DNA of 64,000 nucleotides from Dyella telluris (GTDB taxonomy: Bacteria; Pseudomonadota; Gammaproteobacteria; Xanthomonadales; Rhodanobacteraceae): assembly GCF_014297575.1 (NCBI RefSeq), contig NZ_CP060412.1:4650001-4714000 (forward strand). Reading direction: 5' to 3'. A program made the position numbers and the translations under genes. The notes under the pieces are model-generated. The model was not told where the DNA came from. It saw only the letters and a program-made list of their open reading frames with translations, and did not search any database. Shown here in pieces: positions 7,849-15,270 of this stretch. Each line of letters starts with the position of its first letter. Position 1 is the first letter of the stretch.

Positions 7849-10029
7849 TCAGAACTTCCAGTTGAGGCTCACCGAGGCGTTGCGCGGCGCGCCGTAGTAT
7901 CCGATCTCGTAGAGGCTGCCGATGTATTTCTTGTCGGCGACGTTGTTAATGTTTGCGCGCAGGGTGACGTTCTTGACCACGTCCCACGCGGCAAAGACGT
8001 TGTATACCGCGTAGGCGCCCTGGCGAACCGCAAAACCCGTATAGCTGTCCAGATTGGCGGTCTTGTCGCGCCAGTTGCCGCCGGCACCGAATGAGAGTGC
8101 TTCGTAGCCAGGCATGTGGGCGCTCAACAGGAAGTTGGCGGTGTTGCGCGGAATCCACGGATTGACGCGGCCATCGACGGTGGTCAGCAGGGTCTTGTCG
8201 CCGTCCAGCGTCAGATGCGTGTAGCCCAGCACGAGGTCGACGTAATCGTTGATCTTGCCAGTGGCCTCAAATTCCCAACCCTTCGATTCCACATCTTCGC
8301 CGACGTAGTAGTACTGGAACGTGTCCAGGTCCATGCCGGCATAGGTGCCCAGGTTCTTCTGCTTGGCGTCGAACACAGCCAGCGTGGTCAACAGGCGCTT
8401 GTCAAACCAGTCGGCTTTCACGCCGGCTTCGTAGTTCTCGCCCTTGGTCGGCTTGAGATAGACGTGATTGACGTCGTAGTAATCCTGCGGCTGGAAAATA
8501 TCCGAATAGCTGACGTAGCCGAGCACATGGTCGGTGAAGTCGTAGGTCAAGCCTCCGTAAGGGCTGAGCTTGGTCTGGCTCTGCGAGCCCGAGGTGGTGT
8601 CGTTACGACTGAAATCGGCGTAGTTGAAACCGATAACGGCTTTCAACTTATCGGTGAAGGTCAGACGCGTCGCGCCGAAGACGCGCTGGAGATGCTGGCT
8701 GAGCGTGTCGTCCAAGGTCCGGTCGCCCCACGTCGGCTTGGGAATGGCGTCACCGGCATAGGGAAAGCCCGGCAGTTCACCGAATGCCGGCTCGCTGGAA
8801 TCGATCGGGTACTCGTATTGAGGATAGTTGCTATAGGCGCTGCTGACGCCAAACATCACTTCCTGATCGTGGCCGAGCCAATCGAAATGGCCGTTGACGC
8901 TGACGTTACCCATCTGCTCGGTGGTGGTGTCGTAACCGCGGTACGCCCAACCGACGAGACCCTGGTGGGTCCGCGGATCAAGGCCCGTCGTGGTGTACGC
9001 GTCAAGCAGCAGATCGTCTTCTTCGACGCGCTGGTAGTTGTACGTGGCCTTTACTTGCCAGTTGTCGGAGAGCGCGTAGCTGTATTCGATGAAGGCGTCG
9101 TTGTTCTGCGTGTTCCAGAACGTCCAGTCCTGCCCCGTCGACGCGCTGCGGTTCCAGCCGATCTGGCTGCCGTCGACCAGGTTGTAGGTCAACGCGCCCC
9201 ACATGTTGCCGTTGGTCTTGGCCTTCTGATAGCTGTAGCCGAGGGTCAGCGTACCTTTGTCGCCAACCTGGCCATCGACGACGCCGTAGAGGTAGTCGCG
9301 CTTGTTGTCGAGGCCGCGCAGGTATGAACCATCGTCCTCGTGCACCGCGATGATTCGCCCGGCCCAGCTGCCGCTGGCGGTGAACGGCGTGGAGTAGTCC
9401 AGCTGTTCGCGCGTGCTGCCCCACGAACCGTAGGTGATCCCTACTTCGCCCTGCGCCTCATTGGTCGGACGCTTGCGTACGTAGTTGATCGTGCCCGACG
9501 CATTGCCGACGCCGGTCAGCAGGCCGTTCGCGCCACGGATGACTTCGATCTTGTCGTAGCCGTAGGAATCGAGCGCGCCGGTCACGATGCCCCAGCCGTT
9601 CGGCATGCCGACGCCGTCGATCTGGGTGTTCTCGATGTCGAAACCACGCGCCGTGTAGTTGCTGCGGTCGGTTTCCCACTGCTCGACGTTGATGCCAGTG
9701 GTCAGACGCAACGCATCATTGACGTTGTTGGCACCGAAATCGCGCATCTGCACGCTGTCCACCACGCTGATCGACTGCGGCGTGTCCTTGATGTCCAGAT
9801 CAAGGTTGGTGGCGCCATTGCTGACGCGGTCGGCGCGCTGGGCGACGACCCGCACCACACCAAGATCGGCGACCTTAGCTTTGGTCTTGTCGGCCGTCGC
9901 GGTCGTGCTCTTGGTAGAAGCGTCGTCCGTGGACTGAGCATAGACCTGCATTGCAAGCATCAAGCTGATGGCGAGCACAGACAGACGCGAGGCACGCATG
10001 GCTTGCGCGCGACGGAAAGCTTGGGACAT
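7849..10029 (-). CDS. TonB-dependent ferric-siderophore receptor
   Basis: The protein is about 726 aa from the chosen start. It has a signal peptide (basic start, LSVLAISLMLAMQVYAQ), a plug domain beginning NLDLDIKDTPQSISVVD and containing IEVIRGANGLLTGVGNASGTINYVRKRP, and then a 22-strand barrel ending in W-K-F. The plug motifs match the FhuE/FpvA type that imports ferric hydroxamate or pyoverdine-like siderophores across the outer membrane with TonB energy. An upstream ATG at 10095 would put the Fur box right against the start codon, so I prefer 10029, which leaves a 5' leader downstream of the box. Neither start has a clear ribosome binding site. No siderophore biosynthesis gene is adjacent. 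Confidence 0.93.
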   Translation of the reverse strand: MSQAFRRAQAMRASRLSVLAISLMLAMQVYAQSTDDASTKSTTATADKTKAKVADLGVVRVVAQRADRVSNGATNLDLDIKDTPQSISVVDSVQMRDFGANNVNDALRLTTGINVEQWETDRSNYTARGFDIENTQIDGVGMPNGWGIVTGALDSYGYDKIEVIRGANGLLTGVGNASGTINYVRKRPTNEAQGEVGITYGSWGSTREQLDYSTPFTASGSWAGRIIAVHEDDGSYLRGLDNKRDYLYGVVDGQVGDKGTLTLGYSYQKAKTNGNMWGALTYNLVDGSQIGWNRSASTGQDWTFWNTQNNDAFIEYSYALSDNWQVKATYNYQRVEEDDLLLDAYTTTGLDPRTHQGLVGWAYRGYDTTTEQMGNVSVNGHFDWLGHDQEVMFGVSSAYSNYPQYEYPIDSSEPAFGELPGFPYAGDAIPKPTWGDRTLDDTLSQHLQRVFGATRLTFTDKLKAVIGFNYADFSRNDTTSGSQSQTKLSPYGGLTYDFTDHVLGYVSYSDIFQPQDYYDVNHVYLKPTKGENYEAGVKADWFDKRLLTTLAVFDAKQKNLGTYAGMDLDTFQYYYVGEDVESKGWEFEATGKINDYVDLVLGYTHLTLDGDKTLLTTVDGRVNPWIPRNTANFLLSAHMPGYEALSFGAGGNWRDKTANLDSYTGFAVRQGAYAVYNVFAAWDVVKNVTLRANINNVADKKYIGSLYEIGYYGAPRNASVSLNWKF

Positions 10030-10096
10030 GAGGAGATTTTCCAAGAAAGACGAGTAGGGGCCTGCGCTGGGCAAGCTCTTAGTGCGGCGCATCATA

Positions 10097-10115
10097 AATG
10101 CGAATAGATCTCATT
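10097..10115 (-). promoter_or_regulatory. Fur box
   Basis: On the minus strand the sequence reads AATGAGATCTATTCGCATT, which matches the inverted-repeat Fur box AATGAGAATCATTCTCATT at 15 of 19 positions. It lies 68 bases upstream of the TonB receptor start chosen here, as expected for iron-repressed transcription. Confidence 0.75.
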
Positions 10116-10408
10116 TGCAATGCTTTCGTTAAATGTGTGCCGCGGACCGCCGGGCGGCGGCCAGCCCTAGATTTCTTGTAACCGGGCCATTGGGGGAAAC
10201 GAGCTCAAGTGGGCGAGGTGCTCTCTGGAGGGGCATTCGCAGGGTTCACCCGTGGCCGGCAGGCACTTGGAGGTGGCCCCCAGGCCTTCATTTGTCTTGC
10301 ACAAAACTGACGATAACCTGCCGCAGCACCTATTGCCACGTCTATTGGATTGGCGAAGTGGCGACCCGGTGTGCGTGTTTGACCCACCCAACTTGTAAAG
10401 GGAATTGC

Positions 10409-10933
10409 ATGAAACCGACACACAACGTTTTGGCTGTCGCCGTTCTGGCCACGCTCGTTCCCATGGCCGCCTTGGCGGGAACCGCGATCCGCGACCAAGT
10501 CCTCAATAGCTCCTCAGTAAGTACGGTGCAGCTCACGCCTGGCTCGACCTCCTACAACGGTTGGGCCGCGTGGATCCAACAGCAGCAGACTAGACCGGAC
10601 ATTGCCCAGGTAGTGCATGGCATTGGCACCATCACCGTGACGACGTCCTCGGGCAGCTCGAGCGCACAGGCCGCGCCCACTATGTCCGGTATCACCGCCC
10701 TATCTGCCCCGGCCGCGACGACCGATCCATCGCCAGTGGTGTTGCCGCAGACGGGTACACCGGGGCAGACGATCACCATTACCAACAAGATTCCCAATGG
10801 GGGCGAGCAGGTCTGGACCTACACATGGACGATAACGACTACCAGCGGTGAGAGCAGCGGTGGCTGGGTGCTGACGAGCTCCGGAGGCTGTGGCAACCCG
10901 AACTGCGGCATTGTGATCACCAATCCCGGCTGA
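10409..10933 (+). CDS. secreted Ser/Thr-rich protein, unknown function
   Basis: The 174-aa precursor starts with a clear signal peptide (MKPTHNVLAVAVLATLVPMAALAG). The mature part is low in charge and rich in Thr, Ser and Gly. It includes TITVTTSSGSSSAQAAPT and TYTWTITTTSGESSGGW and ends with a small Cys pair (GGCGNPNCG). The composition suggests an exported beta-rich or surface protein. The longer upstream reading frame has no secretory start and is not used. AAAGGGA precedes the ATG. It is followed by a hairpin and then by the first repeat of the cassette-like array. It could be the first gene of that array, though its 87-base tail and own terminator make it different from the others. Confidence 0.65.
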   Translation: MKPTHNVLAVAVLATLVPMAALAGTAIRDQVLNSSSVSTVQLTPGSTSYNGWAAWIQQQQTRPDIAQVVHGIGTITVTTSSGSSSAQAAPTMSGITALSAPAATTDPSPVVLPQTGTPGQTITITNKIPNGGEQVWTYTWTITTTSGESSGGWVLTSSGGCGNPNCGIVITNPG

Positions 10934-10960
10934 CCCCTGGCTCTCTGTGGTCGTAATGGA

Positions 10961-10978
10961 GCCCCGCTGCGGCGGGGC
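10961..10978 (+). terminator. GC-rich hairpin terminator
   Basis: GCCCCGC and GGCGGGGC pair around a short TG-rich loop, followed by CTTCT and TGGTTT. It ends the secreted-protein gene and separates it from the array. Confidence 0.65.
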
Positions 10979-11020
10979 CTTCTACTGGTTTCCACGTTTG
11001 TTTGATCTGGGCTAGAGGAT

Positions 11021-11044
11021 GTCCGCTTTCGACCCGAAGCGGAC
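11021..11044. repeat. hairpin repeat, array copy 1
   Basis: Arms GTCCGCTT and AAGCGGAC around TCGACCCG. It marks the left edge of the array, 77 bases after the stop-proximal hairpin of the secreted-protein gene and 50 bases before the next start. Confidence 0.9.
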
Positions 11045-11094
11045 AGTTGACGTGCGACAAATATTGGCAATTTGGCGAACCAACGAGGTGGCAA

Positions 11095-11589
11095 GTGCGG
11101 ACACCCAAATACGCAATTGGGCTTAACAACTCAGCCCTGCTCTCGCTGGGCGTAGCTATGTTCCTGGCCCTGTCTTTTTCCGGCATCGCTCAGTCAACCG
11201 AGTTGTCATGCGAGGGAAGTGCGAAAGGGCCGAATTACGCGCTTCACCTGTACCTGGTTGGCCCAACGGTCACGGGATTTCGGTTCGAGAGCGCTGACCA
11301 AACCGGCTCCGGGGACTGCCAGTTGCAGGCCTTTCGGGACGGGCGTGATGCTTCGCGGTTCTTGAAGGCGGAATGGGCTTCAAGCCTTGCGGTCACGACG
11401 ATTTCCATCAAGGATGCCGACGGCTTTCATGACCCCAAGGACTACGCTACGGTCGCGATTCGAAGGGGTCGAGACGGCTACTCCTTGGCATATCACATGG
11501 ATGGCGCCGCGAGCGCATGCGGCGTCCGTGGCTACCTGCCAAATGAGGTGGCGGTCGCAGCAGGGCATAAGCGTTGCGTCGAAAGTTGA
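11095..11589 (+). CDS. array gene 1: exported or membrane-anchored Cys-containing protein, unknown
   Basis: The 164-aa protein has a hydrophobic N-terminal segment (SALLSLGVAMFLALSFSGIAQ, a signal peptide or anchor). The predicted mature domain contains four cysteines (LSCEG, GDCQL, SACGV, KRCVE), consistent with two disulfides in the periplasm. I do not recognise the family. The frame is open upstream through the hairpin repeat, but that part is a repeat-encoded artefact. GTG at 11095 has GAGGTG four bases before it. The next repeat follows 31 bases after the stop. Confidence 0.6.
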   Translation: MRTPKYAIGLNNSALLSLGVAMFLALSFSGIAQSTELSCEGSAKGPNYALHLYLVGPTVTGFRFESADQTGSGDCQLQAFRDGRDASRFLKAEWASSLAVTTISIKDADGFHDPKDYATVAIRRGRDGYSLAYHMDGAASACGVRGYLPNEVAVAAGHKRCVES

Positions 11590-11620
11590 GCTAGTCGGAG
11601 ATATACGGCGGTAATGGAAT

Positions 11621-11644
11621 GTCCGCTTTCGACCCATAGCAGAC
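11621..11644. repeat. hairpin repeat, array copy 2
   Basis: The left arm GTCCGCTTT is intact. The right arm reads ATAGCAGAC with two changes from consensus, making this a weaker hairpin. Confidence 0.85.
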
Positions 11645-11676
11645 ACTTCGGATCCGAGGTCTAAAAGGTCATTTCT

Positions 11677-11961
11677 ATGCAGAAGCTGCTCGATATCGGA
11701 TATGCCATTGAGATCCCCGGGCAAGGCGCTGTGCTCGTCGGTCGCACCGAGCAAACAGATGCGGTTCTTTGTAAGGGTGACGTGTTTGACCTCATTCTGA
11801 CGACGGGCGAGCGGCGCACGTTAACCGCCCTAGGCGTGTCGCCGTTCACTAAGTGCTTCACGGAAGCGACGACGTTGGGCGTCCTGGTTGGTGACCAACT
11901 GGACACGTTGGATGCAGTGGATGGTTCCGAGCTATGGATCAATTGGCCGCCGGGGCAATAA
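11677..11961 (+). CDS. array gene 2: small beta-barrel protein resembling translation-factor domain II
   Basis: The 94-aa protein reads I-E-I-P-G-Q-G-x-V-L-V-G-R then G-D-x-F-D-L-I-L, with a later T-T-L-G-V-L-V-G. This order resembles the domain II barrel of EF-Tu-type GTPases (I-x-G-x-G-x-V-x-x-G-R, then V-x-x-G-D). There is no GTPase domain, so it would be a stand-alone barrel. Small proteins of this kind exist in many genomes without known function. The start at 11677 has AAGGTC upstream. The stop is 17 bases before the next repeat. Confidence 0.55.
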   Translation: MQKLLDIGYAIEIPGQGAVLVGRTEQTDAVLCKGDVFDLILTTGERRTLTALGVSPFTKCFTEATTLGVLVGDQLDTLDAVDGSELWINWPPGQ

Positions 11962-11978
11962 TCGAGTCGCTTCGAAAC

Positions 11979-12002
11979 GTCCGCTTTCGACCCAAAGCGG
12001 AC
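11979..12002. repeat. hairpin repeat, array copy 3
   Basis: Perfect consensus copy with 9-bp arms GTCCGCTTT and AAAGCGGAC around CGACCC. A spurious reading frame (encoding the run NVRFRPKADM) crosses it. Confidence 0.92.
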
Positions 12003-12054
12003 ATGGCGAATCGGATGTCTATATCTCTTCATCAGGGGCCGGGGCGTCGTCATC

Positions 12055-12414
12055 ATGAGTGCAAAATTTCCATTTGCCGTTCGCCGCCGTTTCATGGAAC
12101 TTCCCGAAGCGAAAGCAGACGAGATGATCGAGGCTTCGCAACGGAGCTGGAAGCCTTGCGTATACGTCTTGCTCGCTTCTCTATACGTGACGCCTGTCTT
12201 GCTATTTTTGGTTGGCGTCGCAGTGGGCTGGATGCTGGCACCATTACCTTGGCTTTCGGCTGGTCTCTATCTGGCTGGACTGATGCTCTTGATCTGGCTC
12301 ACGCCAAAAGTTGTGTCCAGGGTCGTCAAGCCCAAGGCCTTCAAGCGCATCAGGGCAGCAGGGTTCAACTATTTCTGCGGAATAACCGGTTATTCCATCA
12401 ATAGGAAGCGCTGA
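12055..12414 (+). CDS. array gene 3: two-helix membrane protein, unknown
   Basis: The 119-aa protein has a charged N-terminal third (MELPEAKADEMIEASQRSW), two transmembrane helices at about residues 36-60 and 65-84, and a basic C-terminus ending NRKR. This predicts an inner-membrane protein with both ends probably in the cytoplasm. I do not recognise a family. A larger overlapping frame starting inside the preceding repeat is rejected as repeat-driven. It is followed by the next repeat after 27 bases. Confidence 0.6.
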   Translation: MSAKFPFAVRRRFMELPEAKADEMIEASQRSWKPCVYVLLASLYVTPVLLFLVGVAVGWMLAPLPWLSAGLYLAGLMLLIWLTPKVVSRVVKPKAFKRIRAAGFNYFCGITGYSINRKR

Positions 12415-12441
12415 AGAGCACATCTCAGTGAAGTGATGAAT

Positions 12442-12465
12442 GTCCGCTTCCGACCCGAAGCGGAC
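12442..12465. repeat. hairpin repeat, array copy 4
   Basis: Arms GTCCGCTTC and GAAGCGGAC. The third-from-loop pair is changed on both sides compared with copy 3 (T-A to C-G), a compensatory change that keeps the hairpin. Confidence 0.9.
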
Positions 12466-12503
12466 ATAACCCTGGCTAGTAGTTTTTTGCTTCTTTGACC
12501 GGA

Positions 12504-12857
12504 ATGGCCGTGACTCGACCTATATCAAGCATTGAAGCAACGGTTCTGGAAAATGCCGTCCGGATTGGGGCCGTCGGCAACTTGTCGCCAGAAACGGTCG
12601 CCTCGATAAGGCAACTCAGCGTGACCGCAACATGCAAATGTGGCTGCGCGACGGTCTGGTTCGGTCCAAAGGGCGATGCCGCCAAAGGGAGCATTGCCGC
12701 CGAGGCATGTGGCACATGGAATGGCGTGACCATCGATATCATCGTCTGGTGTACTGATGGGCAAATCGTTGGGCTTGAAGTGGTCGGAGCAGGCAAGGTT
12801 GGCCTGCCCGATCCCACGTCGGTGCGATCCATGGAGCAGTGGTTTCAGGCACCGTGA
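12504..12857 (+). CDS. array gene 4: soluble small protein with CxCGC motif, unknown
   Basis: The 117-aa protein has an N-terminal helical part (SIEATVLENAVRIG), a cysteine cluster C-K-C-G-C near residue 45, and a C-terminal run DIIVWCTDGQIVGLEVVGAG followed by LPDP. The last part resembles small uncharacterised proteins in which D-G-x-x-x-x-L-E-V is conserved. The cysteines could bind metal. A TTG at 12495 in the same frame is an alternative start. Neither start has a good ribosome binding site. The next repeat begins 13 bases after the stop. Confidence 0.55.
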   Translation: MAVTRPISSIEATVLENAVRIGAVGNLSPETVASIRQLSVTATCKCGCATVWFGPKGDAAKGSIAAEACGTWNGVTIDIIVWCTDGQIVGLEVVGAGKVGLPDPTSVRSMEQWFQAP

Positions 12858-12870
12858 GTCTGGCTATAAG

Positions 12871-12894
12871 GTCCGCTTTCGACCCGAAGCGGAC
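12871..12894. repeat. hairpin repeat, array copy 5
   Basis: Arms GTCCGCTT and AAGCGGAC. It lies 13 bases after one stop codon and 18 bases before the next start codon, so almost nothing else fits between the two genes. Confidence 0.92.
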
Positions 12895-12912
12895 AGTTCC
12901 ATGTGAGGAGAA

Positions 12913-13302
12913 ATGGCGAATCGATTGCCGGCCAGACGGATTGCATACGAAAGGCCCCTGACCGGGTCGGCCATACACCGCACCATGTCGGACCTGTTTC
13001 CCCGTAGGAACGACTACGGGAGCGGCTCATTCGATGAATTGGTCCCAGAACTGAGGGCGCTCGGAATTAGCTGCGCTGGGGATTTCAAGCGCCTGATGAC
13101 CCGCTATAGGCGTGCGCTGCTCAGGTTTGATCGAGCCCCGTTGTCAGAGTTCGAACGCCGACTTGCTATCGACGATTACGGTGCGGATTTCGTGTCGGAT
13201 GCCACGAGACGCCAATATTGGTTCGCCTACCCTGGCCTGGTACGCACAGCTATAGAGATGCATTTCGGCGAAGATGCGGTGCCATCTAAGCGTGAGGAAT
13301 AG
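12913..13302 (+). CDS. array gene 5: soluble helical protein, unknown
   Basis: The 129-aa protein is strongly charged and has no membrane segment. The N-terminus is basic and arginine-rich. The middle reads FDELVPELRALGISCAGDFK, followed by RRALLRFDRAPLSEFERRLA, and the C-terminus is acidic/basic (DAVPSKREE). The composition is compatible with a nucleic-acid-binding or adaptor protein, but no family is recognised. The start is well supported by GAGGAG six bases before the ATG. An internal ATG at residue 25 (MSDLFPRRNDY) is the alternative. Confidence 0.6.
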   Translation: MANRLPARRIAYERPLTGSAIHRTMSDLFPRRNDYGSGSFDELVPELRALGISCAGDFKRLMTRYRRALLRFDRAPLSEFERRLAIDDYGADFVSDATRRQYWFAYPGLVRTAIEMHFGEDAVPSKREE

Positions 13303-13316
13303 GTGGCCACCGGAAG

Positions 13317-13340
13317 GTCCGCTTCCGACCCATAGCGGAC
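13317..13340. repeat. hairpin repeat, array copy 6
   Basis: Arms GTCCGC and GCGGAC with a TTCCGACCCATA centre. It lies 14 bases after the preceding stop. Confidence 0.88.
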
Positions 13341-13368
13341 CTAATGGGTGACTGGAAAAGGGGGCGAT

Positions 13369-13653
13369 ATGGATAGCGATGAGATGCTGACTGCGGTGCA
13401 TGCCATAGTCGATAGGAATCGAACGGACAACGTTCGCGAGGCGGCATTCCGCTGGGCGGCTTCAGAGTGTCGGCTTGATCTCGGCTACTACACACAGTCT
13501 GCACCTACGCCGGATGACGCGGAGCTATGTGAGCTTTCCTTGGCAGAGATCCTTGGGGAATTCCCAGGAATCAAGGCTGCCAGTACCGAGCAGAAGGAGG
13601 GGTTGGCGCCTGCGGACATGCAAGTCGTCTATCGGAAGAAAGAGGTCCGCTAA
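13369..13653 (+). CDS. array gene 6: small acidic protein, unknown
   Basis: The 94-aa protein begins MDSDEMLTAVHAIVDRNRTDNVREAAF (in the order read, with a short helix up to about residue 35) and continues with two cysteines and an acidic middle (TPDDAELCELSLAEILGEFPG). I do not recognise it. The ATG at 13369 has AAAGGGGG in front, better than the upstream GTG of the same frame. The TAA stop falls inside the outer arm of the following repeat, as for the gene at 8-316. Confidence 0.55.
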   Translation: MDSDEMLTAVHAIVDRNRTDNVREAAFRWAASECRLDLGYYTQSAPTPDDAELCELSLAEILGEFPGIKAASTEQKEGLAPADMQVVYRKKEVR

Positions 13654-13654
13654 G

Positions 13655-13678
13655 GTCCGCTTTCGACCCATAGTGGGC
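13655..13678. repeat. hairpin repeat, array copy 7
   Basis: The left arm is GTCCGCTTT and the right arm ATAGTGGGC. Two of the changes give G-T wobble pairs rather than open mismatches, so the stem is kept. Confidence 0.85.
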
Positions 13679-13706
13679 ACAGAGCAGAACAAGGGGAAGG
13701 GGAAGG

Positions 13707-14012
13707 ATGGAAGTCTATTACCGCGGCCACGCCTTCATTTTTGAACCATCTACTGAGTCTCCGTGGAAAGGACGTCTCCGCCTAGATGATCAGTCGCACG
13801 CACTCCTCGCGAGGCTCATCGATTCGGAAGACGACGATTGGTGCTTGGATGGCGACGGCGAGCGGCTTCCGGCCGAAAAGCTCTTTCTGAGCACGCCTTG
13901 GAGCGTGAAATCGCCGCAGGGTCGGGTGGGCCTCATCTGCCGGTTCATTGACCACAGAGATGGCTCTGTTGTGTTCAGCACGCCGGATACATACCTTGGC
14001 GATTCGATTTGA
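13707..14012 (+). CDS. array gene 7: small soluble protein, unknown
   Basis: The 101-aa protein begins MEVYYRGHAFIFEP and has an acidic cluster (IDSEDDDWCLDGDGE) and a predominantly beta C-terminal half (GRVGLICRFIDHRDGSVVFST). No known family is recognised. A purine-rich leader (GGGGAAGG) precedes the ATG. The last array repeat follows 16 bases after the stop. Confidence 0.58.
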   Translation: MEVYYRGHAFIFEPSTESPWKGRLRLDDQSHALLARLIDSEDDDWCLDGDGERLPAEKLFLSTPWSVKSPQGRVGLICRFIDHRDGSVVFSTPDTYLGDSI

Positions 14013-14028
14013 ATCGTAGAGCTCTAAG

Positions 14029-14052
14029 GTCCGCTTTCGACCCAAAGCGGAC
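14029..14052. repeat. hairpin repeat, array copy 8 (right end)
   Basis: Perfect consensus copy. The pairing extends outward as CTAA-G on the left and C-GTTAG on the right. It is the last copy. Downstream at about 14094-14125 there is a diverged relative of the direct repeats at 32447 and 34301. Confidence 0.92.
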
Positions 14053-14331
14053 GTTAGCAAGGCCGGGCGTTTCCTACCCGACGGCGGCTTAGGGCAGGGC
14101 GATTAGGTCAAGTTATCGCGGCTAGATCATCAATCGATGCAATCTGGTGGCCGTTTGGGCATATCACCCATTTTTCTGCGGAATGACGTGCGAATCCCAT
14201 CTGGTGATGCGTCCAGCAGGATCAGGCTATGGTTGCGCAAGATCCGCCAATACGATGCGAGGCATCGCTTTCTAGCCTGTGCGGTGCAGGGACATGTGAT
14301 CCATTCACCGCATCAGAGCCGGGAGGCAAAT

Positions 14332-15132
14332 ATGTCAAAGGGAAAAGTGCTTGTAGTCGGCTCCAACGCTACGCGCATCGAAATTCAAGGCGGTAAAACG
14401 GGGCCGACAGGACAATATCTCAACGAAACCGTGGTGCCTGTCATGGCGCTGATCGACGGCGGCTATGAAGTAATCTTGGCGACACCCGACGGAACCAAGC
14501 CGCATATCGACGAAGCATCACTGTCCGCCCAGCACTTTGGCGGAGATGCGAAAGCCTTCGAACGCGCCAAGGCTTTTTATGCGGGCGACCCGTCAATGAA
14601 TCGCGTGCGCACTATACGCCAGGTCATAGATGATGGCCTGGATTCGTATGCGGCAGTGTTCGTGCCCGGCGGCCAAGCTCCGGTCGTTGACCTCATGCAA
14701 GACCCGGAGCTGGGCGAGGTGCTTCGGCACTTCCACACTCAGAAGAAGCCGACCGCGCTGTTATGCCATGGCCCCGTCGCGGTGGTTGCCGCGCTCCCCA
14801 TGGCTCGTGAGTTTCGTGCCGCCCTGGTGGCCGGTGACCACGCAAAGGCGGAGGCATTGGCCAAGGGGTGGCAGTACGCCGGCTACAAGATGACAGTTTT
14901 CAACGCGTCTGAAGAGAAGTACGTCGAAGACCAGATCCTGCATGGAAAGATGTATTTCACCATGCCGGAAGCATTGACGGCAGCGGGCGGAATGGTTGTC
15001 AGCGGCACAGTCGATTTCGCACCGCATGTCATTGAGGACCGCGAGCTCATCACAGGCCAGAACCCACGTTCGGATCAACTGCTTGGCGCAACATTGCTGA
15101 AGGCGTTGGAACGGGAGGTGGTGGCGATTTGA
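14332..15132 (+). CDS. DJ-1/PfpI family protein
   Basis: The 266-aa protein has a type 1 glutamine amidotransferase-like fold. The nucleophile elbow is LLCHGPVAV, preceded by AAVFVPGGQAPVVDLMQDPELG, with a C-terminal RELITGQNPRSDQLLGATLL. The length and the E-containing N-terminal part (FERAKAFYAGD insert) fit the long ThiJ/PfpI branch. It is probably a glyoxalase III-like enzyme or a stress chaperone. The start at 14332 follows GGGAGGCAAAT. The open frame further upstream has no ribosome binding site. It begins a run of small redox and detoxification genes on the plus strand. Confidence 0.88.
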   Translation: MSKGKVLVVGSNATRIEIQGGKTGPTGQYLNETVVPVMALIDGGYEVILATPDGTKPHIDEASLSAQHFGGDAKAFERAKAFYAGDPSMNRVRTIRQVIDDGLDSYAAVFVPGGQAPVVDLMQDPELGEVLRHFHTQKKPTALLCHGPVAVVAALPMAREFRAALVAGDHAKAEALAKGWQYAGYKMTVFNASEEKYVEDQILHGKMYFTMPEALTAAGGMVVSGTVDFAPHVIEDRELITGQNPRSDQLLGATLLKALEREVVAI

Positions 15133-15270
15133 TTTGCTCCATCGTCACCTGCAAGAACCCGCAAGTGGGCTGGTGGCGCCATATCTGTCTGGTTGCGGGT
15201 GATGGTGGCGACTGATTCTTTTCAGTCGCAGCATGGCCAACGACAAACTATCCATAAGACAGGAAACACG

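Noticed and set aside
11934..12404. 156-aa frame starting in array gene 2 and crossing a repeat
   Set aside because: Its distinctive run NVRFRPKADM is encoded by the hairpin repeat, and it overlaps the better supported membrane protein gene at 12055.
11021..14052. Classical integron attC array (CALIN)
   Set aside because: The repeats are 24-30-bp simple hairpins with a 6-base loop. I could not find consistent RYYYAAC and GTTRRRY core sites or the extra-helical bases of attC sites, and no intI gene is present. The cassette idea is kept, but not the integron label.
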